A DNA stretch of 7,886 nucleotides, taken from Acidobacteriaceae bacterium (GTDB taxonomy: Bacteria > Acidobacteriota > Terriglobia > Terriglobales > SbA1). Each line of letters opens with the position of its first letter. The stretch's first letter is position 1. The DNA lies in contig PMHI01000757.1 in the NCBI GenBank assembly GCA_003156615.1, positions 23,651 through 31,536 of the forward strand, written 5' to 3'. Of this stretch, positions 5,995 through 7,886 are shown piece after piece. Both the position numbers and the translations under genes were made by a program. Below the pieces are notes generated by a model. The model did not search any database, had not been told where the DNA came from, and saw only the letters and a program-made list of their open reading frames with translations.

Positions 5995-6747
5995 ATGAAT
6001 CAGATAGATCTTAATCACCGCTACGCGGTTGTAACCGGAGCAGCGCAAGGTATCGGCCTTTCTATTGCCCACCGTCTTCTCGCTTCCGGTGCGACAATTT
6101 CCATGTGGGACCGTGATGCCAGCCAACTCGCACTTGCCGTGGAGAAAATGGGCAATTCGAAGATGGTGTCACACGAAATTGTCGATGTTTCAGAGCCCGA
6201 AAGCGTAGCCGCGGCGACAAGCGCGACCATCCAGAAGCATTCCAAAATCGACATTCTCGTTGCCAACGCCGGCATTGCAGGCCCAATTCACAAGTCTTGG
6301 GAATATCCGATCGATGCCTGGAAACAAGTCATCGACATCAACTTAACAGGAATCTTTCTGTGTTGCCGCGCGATTGTTCCTTACATGCTGCAGCAGAATT
6401 ACGGACGAATCGTGAATGTTGCGTCAATCGCAGGCAAGGAAGGCAATGCCAACGCCTCCGCCTACAGCGCCTCCAAAGCGGGGGTGATTGCATTCACCAA
6501 ATCGCTGGGAAAGGAAACAGCTGGTCAGAATGTTGCGGTGAATTGCATCACCCCGGCGGCCGCACGCACACGGATCTTTGACCAGATTACGCAAGAGCAT
6601 ATTGATTTCATGTTGTCTCGTATTCCTCGGGGAAGGTTTTTAGAGGTCGATGAGGTGAGCGCCATGGTCGCCTGGCTGGTCTCGGATGAGAATTCCTTTA
6701 CAACTGGCGCGGTTTTTGACATTAGCGGCGGTCGAGCCACGTACTGA
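5995..6747 (+). CDS. SDR dehydrogenase, candidate 2-keto-3-deoxy-sugar-acid 4-dehydrogenase
   Basis: A 250-residue classical SDR. TGAAQGIG at 14-21 binds the dinucleotide, Asp39 (MWDRD) at the end of strand 2 favours NAD+, VDV is at 63-65, NAG at 91-93, Asn116, and the catalytic triad is Ser144, Tyr157 (YSASK) and Lys161. The sequence TPAAARTRIF at 186-195 replaces the common PG motif, and the protein ends in TTGAVFDISGGRATY. From memory these two features mark a sub-group found in proteobacterial deoxy-sugar clusters that resembles the Sphingomonas L-rhamnose enzyme LRA5, but I cannot align it here. It is probably co-transcribed with the lactonase. It could oxidise the dehydratase product at C4 or be a second aldose dehydrogenase; generic automatic names such as 3-oxoacyl-ACP reductase should not be trusted. 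SDR fold and NAD use are firm, substrate is not. Confidence 0.82.
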   Translation: MNQIDLNHRYAVVTGAAQGIGLSIAHRLLASGATISMWDRDASQLALAVEKMGNSKMVSHEIVDVSEPESVAAATSATIQKHSKIDILVANAGIAGPIHKSWEYPIDAWKQVIDINLTGIFLCCRAIVPYMLQQNYGRIVNVASIAGKEGNANASAYSASKAGVIAFTKSLGKETAGQNVAVNCITPAAARTRIFDQITQEHIDFMLSRIPRGRFLEVDEVSAMVAWLVSDENSFTTGAVFDISGGRATY

Positions 6748-7022
6748 CGTCCTGCGGGTATCGACACTGAATTTCCGGCTCGCCGCGGTTAGGTCCATGC
6801 GTGGATTCCGGCGGCAAGTTCATCTGCGTCACCCTCACATATTCGGCAGTTCCGGCTATTGAGTGGGTGCTGGAGCTAGGTCCAGACCCCCGCAGTGAGA
6901 CTAGATCGCAGGGATGAGGTTCTGTTTGTTCCGGAATCCTCGAGCCGTATATTTCACCCATTGGCTCTTGGCATTGAGGGATTCGCTGGTGGCATTCGTA
7001 ACCTGATGTGTGGCTCCCATAT
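6748..7022. other. Non-coding gap between convergent genes
   Basis: These 275 bp separate the ends of the second SDR and the aldo/keto reductase. No complete gene, RNA gene or intrinsic terminator with a T-run is visible. A short stem GGTCCA/TGGATT (loop TGCG, two wobble pairs on one strand) occurs near 6792. On the minus strand 6961-6722 is open for 79 codons but overlaps the SDR end, shows no recognised domain and has no clear ribosome site; it could be chance or a gene remnant. Confidence 0.5.
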
Positions 7023-7886
7023 TCATCTACCTTGTGCGATGAAACCGGGGACGCCTGTTTTCACCACCTCATTGAGCCTCTGCCTGGTCTGAATGCGATT
7101 GATTTCGTTCAACGCATCTTCCGGAAGGGCAGAGATGTCAAAATTCTCTCGCGCGCGCGACGCGCTTTTGGGTGTGGTAAGCAAAGCCGTGCCCCGCTGC
7201 ACCGCCCATGCCAGCAGCACCTGTGCCGGCGTCTTTCCAACCCGCGCGGCGATTGCCGAAATCACTGGATCTTCGAGCAGCCCGGGCTTCATTCCGTGAC
7301 CCAATGGCGCGAAAGCCAAAAGCACAATGCCCTTTTCTTTGCAGAATTCGAGAAGCTCCGTTTCCGGCAGATACGGATGCGATTCGACCTGAACCACGGC
7401 TGGCTTGATTCTTGCAGATTCGTAGATAGGCAACACTTCGTTCAAGCTGATGTCCGACAGTCCGATAGCGCGGCACTTGCCGTGGTCCACCAGACTTTCC
7501 ATCGCCCTCCAGGTGTCGAGTAAAGTCACTTCGTTGTCATAGAGGACGTTGCCATTTTGATCCCGCGGGTCCTGTTCATCTCCGGGTTGAAATGCATAGG
7601 GAGTGTGAATGAGGTAAAGATCCAGATACTTGATCCGGAGTCTGTCGAGACTCGCCTCGAAAGCCGGTTCGACCCGTTCGGGCCGATGATTGGAGTTCCA
7701 CAGCTTCGTAGTAACAAAAATGTTTTCGCGGGCAATCCCATTCGCGGCAAGTCCTGCCTGTAACGCCTCTCCTACTTCCCGCTCGTTGCGGTATCGTTCC
7801 GCGCAATCGAAGTGTCGAAATCCGGCGTCCAGTGCGTCTCTGGTCGCAGTTTTCGTCACAGTGGTGTCGGGAATGAGGGTGCCAAA
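7023..7886 (-). CDS. Aldo/keto reductase (N-terminus outside window)
   Basis: The frame runs through the right edge. The GTG at 7859 is an internal valine, and nine further codons (FGTLIPDTT) are visible before the window ends. About 287 residues are seen, so roughly 15-30 N-terminal residues are missing from this ~300-320-residue (beta/alpha)8 NADPH oxidoreductase. The tetrad is complete: Asp and Tyr in FDCAERY (visible residues 27 and 32), Lys61 (TTKLWNSNH) and His94 (YLIHTPY). GLSDISLNEV and VVQVESHPYLPE are standard AKR strand/helix motifs, and LTTPKSASRARENFD is the NADP-binding loop. It would reduce sugar aldehydes or small carbonyls in the cytoplasm. It lies convergent to the lactonase-SDR operon, so it is not co-transcribed with it and its link to the pathway is only by proximity. 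Confidence 0.9.
   Translation of the reverse strand, partial: FGTLIPDTTVTKTATRDALDAGFRHFDCAERYRNEREVGEALQAGLAANGIARENIFVTTKLWNSNHRPERVEPAFEASLDRLRIKYLDLYLIHTPYAFQPGDEQDPRDQNGNVLYDNEVTLLDTWRAMESLVDHGKCRAIGLSDISLNEVLPIYESARIKPAVVQVESHPYLPETELLEFCKEKGIVLLAFAPLGHGMKPGLLEDPVISAIAARVGKTPAQVLLAWAVQRGTALLTTPKSASRARENFDISALPEDALNEINRIQTRQRLNEVVKTGVPGFIAQGR

Overview
The window is a compact bacterial sugar-catabolism locus. Every intact gene is a recognisable carbohydrate-oxidation enzyme, a sugar-responsive regulator or a glycoside-hydrolase fragment. Moderate-to-high GC, mostly clear Shine-Dalgarno sites, short gene spacing and the combination of a GH106-like glycoside hydrolase with a small Tat-exported A/B-barrel protein suggest a soil Acidobacteriota (Terriglobia-like) genome. 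That assignment is an inference from gene style only; no marker gene is present.

Layout. Positions 2-967 (+) hold the C-terminal part of a GH106-like glycoside hydrolase whose start lies before the window. Facing it is a minus-strand run read from 4894 down to 1080: a FadR-type GntR regulator, an IlvD/Edd sugar-acid dehydratase of the L-arabinonate dehydratase type, a XylB-like short-chain dehydrogenase (SDR), and a small Tat-signal Dabb protein. Reading the other way from a shared 160-bp intergenic region are an SMP-30/gluconolactonase-type lactonase (5055-5966, +) and a second SDR (5995-6747, +). After a 275-bp non-coding gap, a minus-strand aldo/keto reductase runs off the right edge.

How the genes fit together. 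The set matches a non-phosphorylative aldose oxidation route: aldose to aldonolactone (XylB-like SDR), lactone to aldonate (SMP-30 lactonase), aldonate to 2-keto-3-deoxy sugar acid (IlvD/Edd dehydratase), and possibly oxidation of that product by the second SDR, as in the diketo-hydrolase pathways for L-rhamnose and L-fucose. No aldolase, semialdehyde dehydrogenase, FAH-type hydrolase or transporter is visible, so the substrate cannot be fixed. The dehydratase resembles enzymes acting on L-arabinonate, D-fuconate or D-galactonate, the dehydrogenase resembles D-xylose dehydrogenase, and the flanking hydrolase resembles alpha-L-rhamnosidases.

Control. The divergent region carries a perfect 9-bp inverted repeat (arms 4901-4909 and 4926-4934), each arm built on the GTATAC core typical of FadR-family operators. 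Each arm also contains TATACT reading outward, a good candidate -10 element for each divergent promoter. The minus-strand one sits so close to the regulator's GTG start that its mRNA may be leaderless. The simplest model is one regulator controlling itself and both halves of the pathway through paired operator/promoter elements. I saw no RNA genes, CRISPR arrays, insertion sequences or phage genes.
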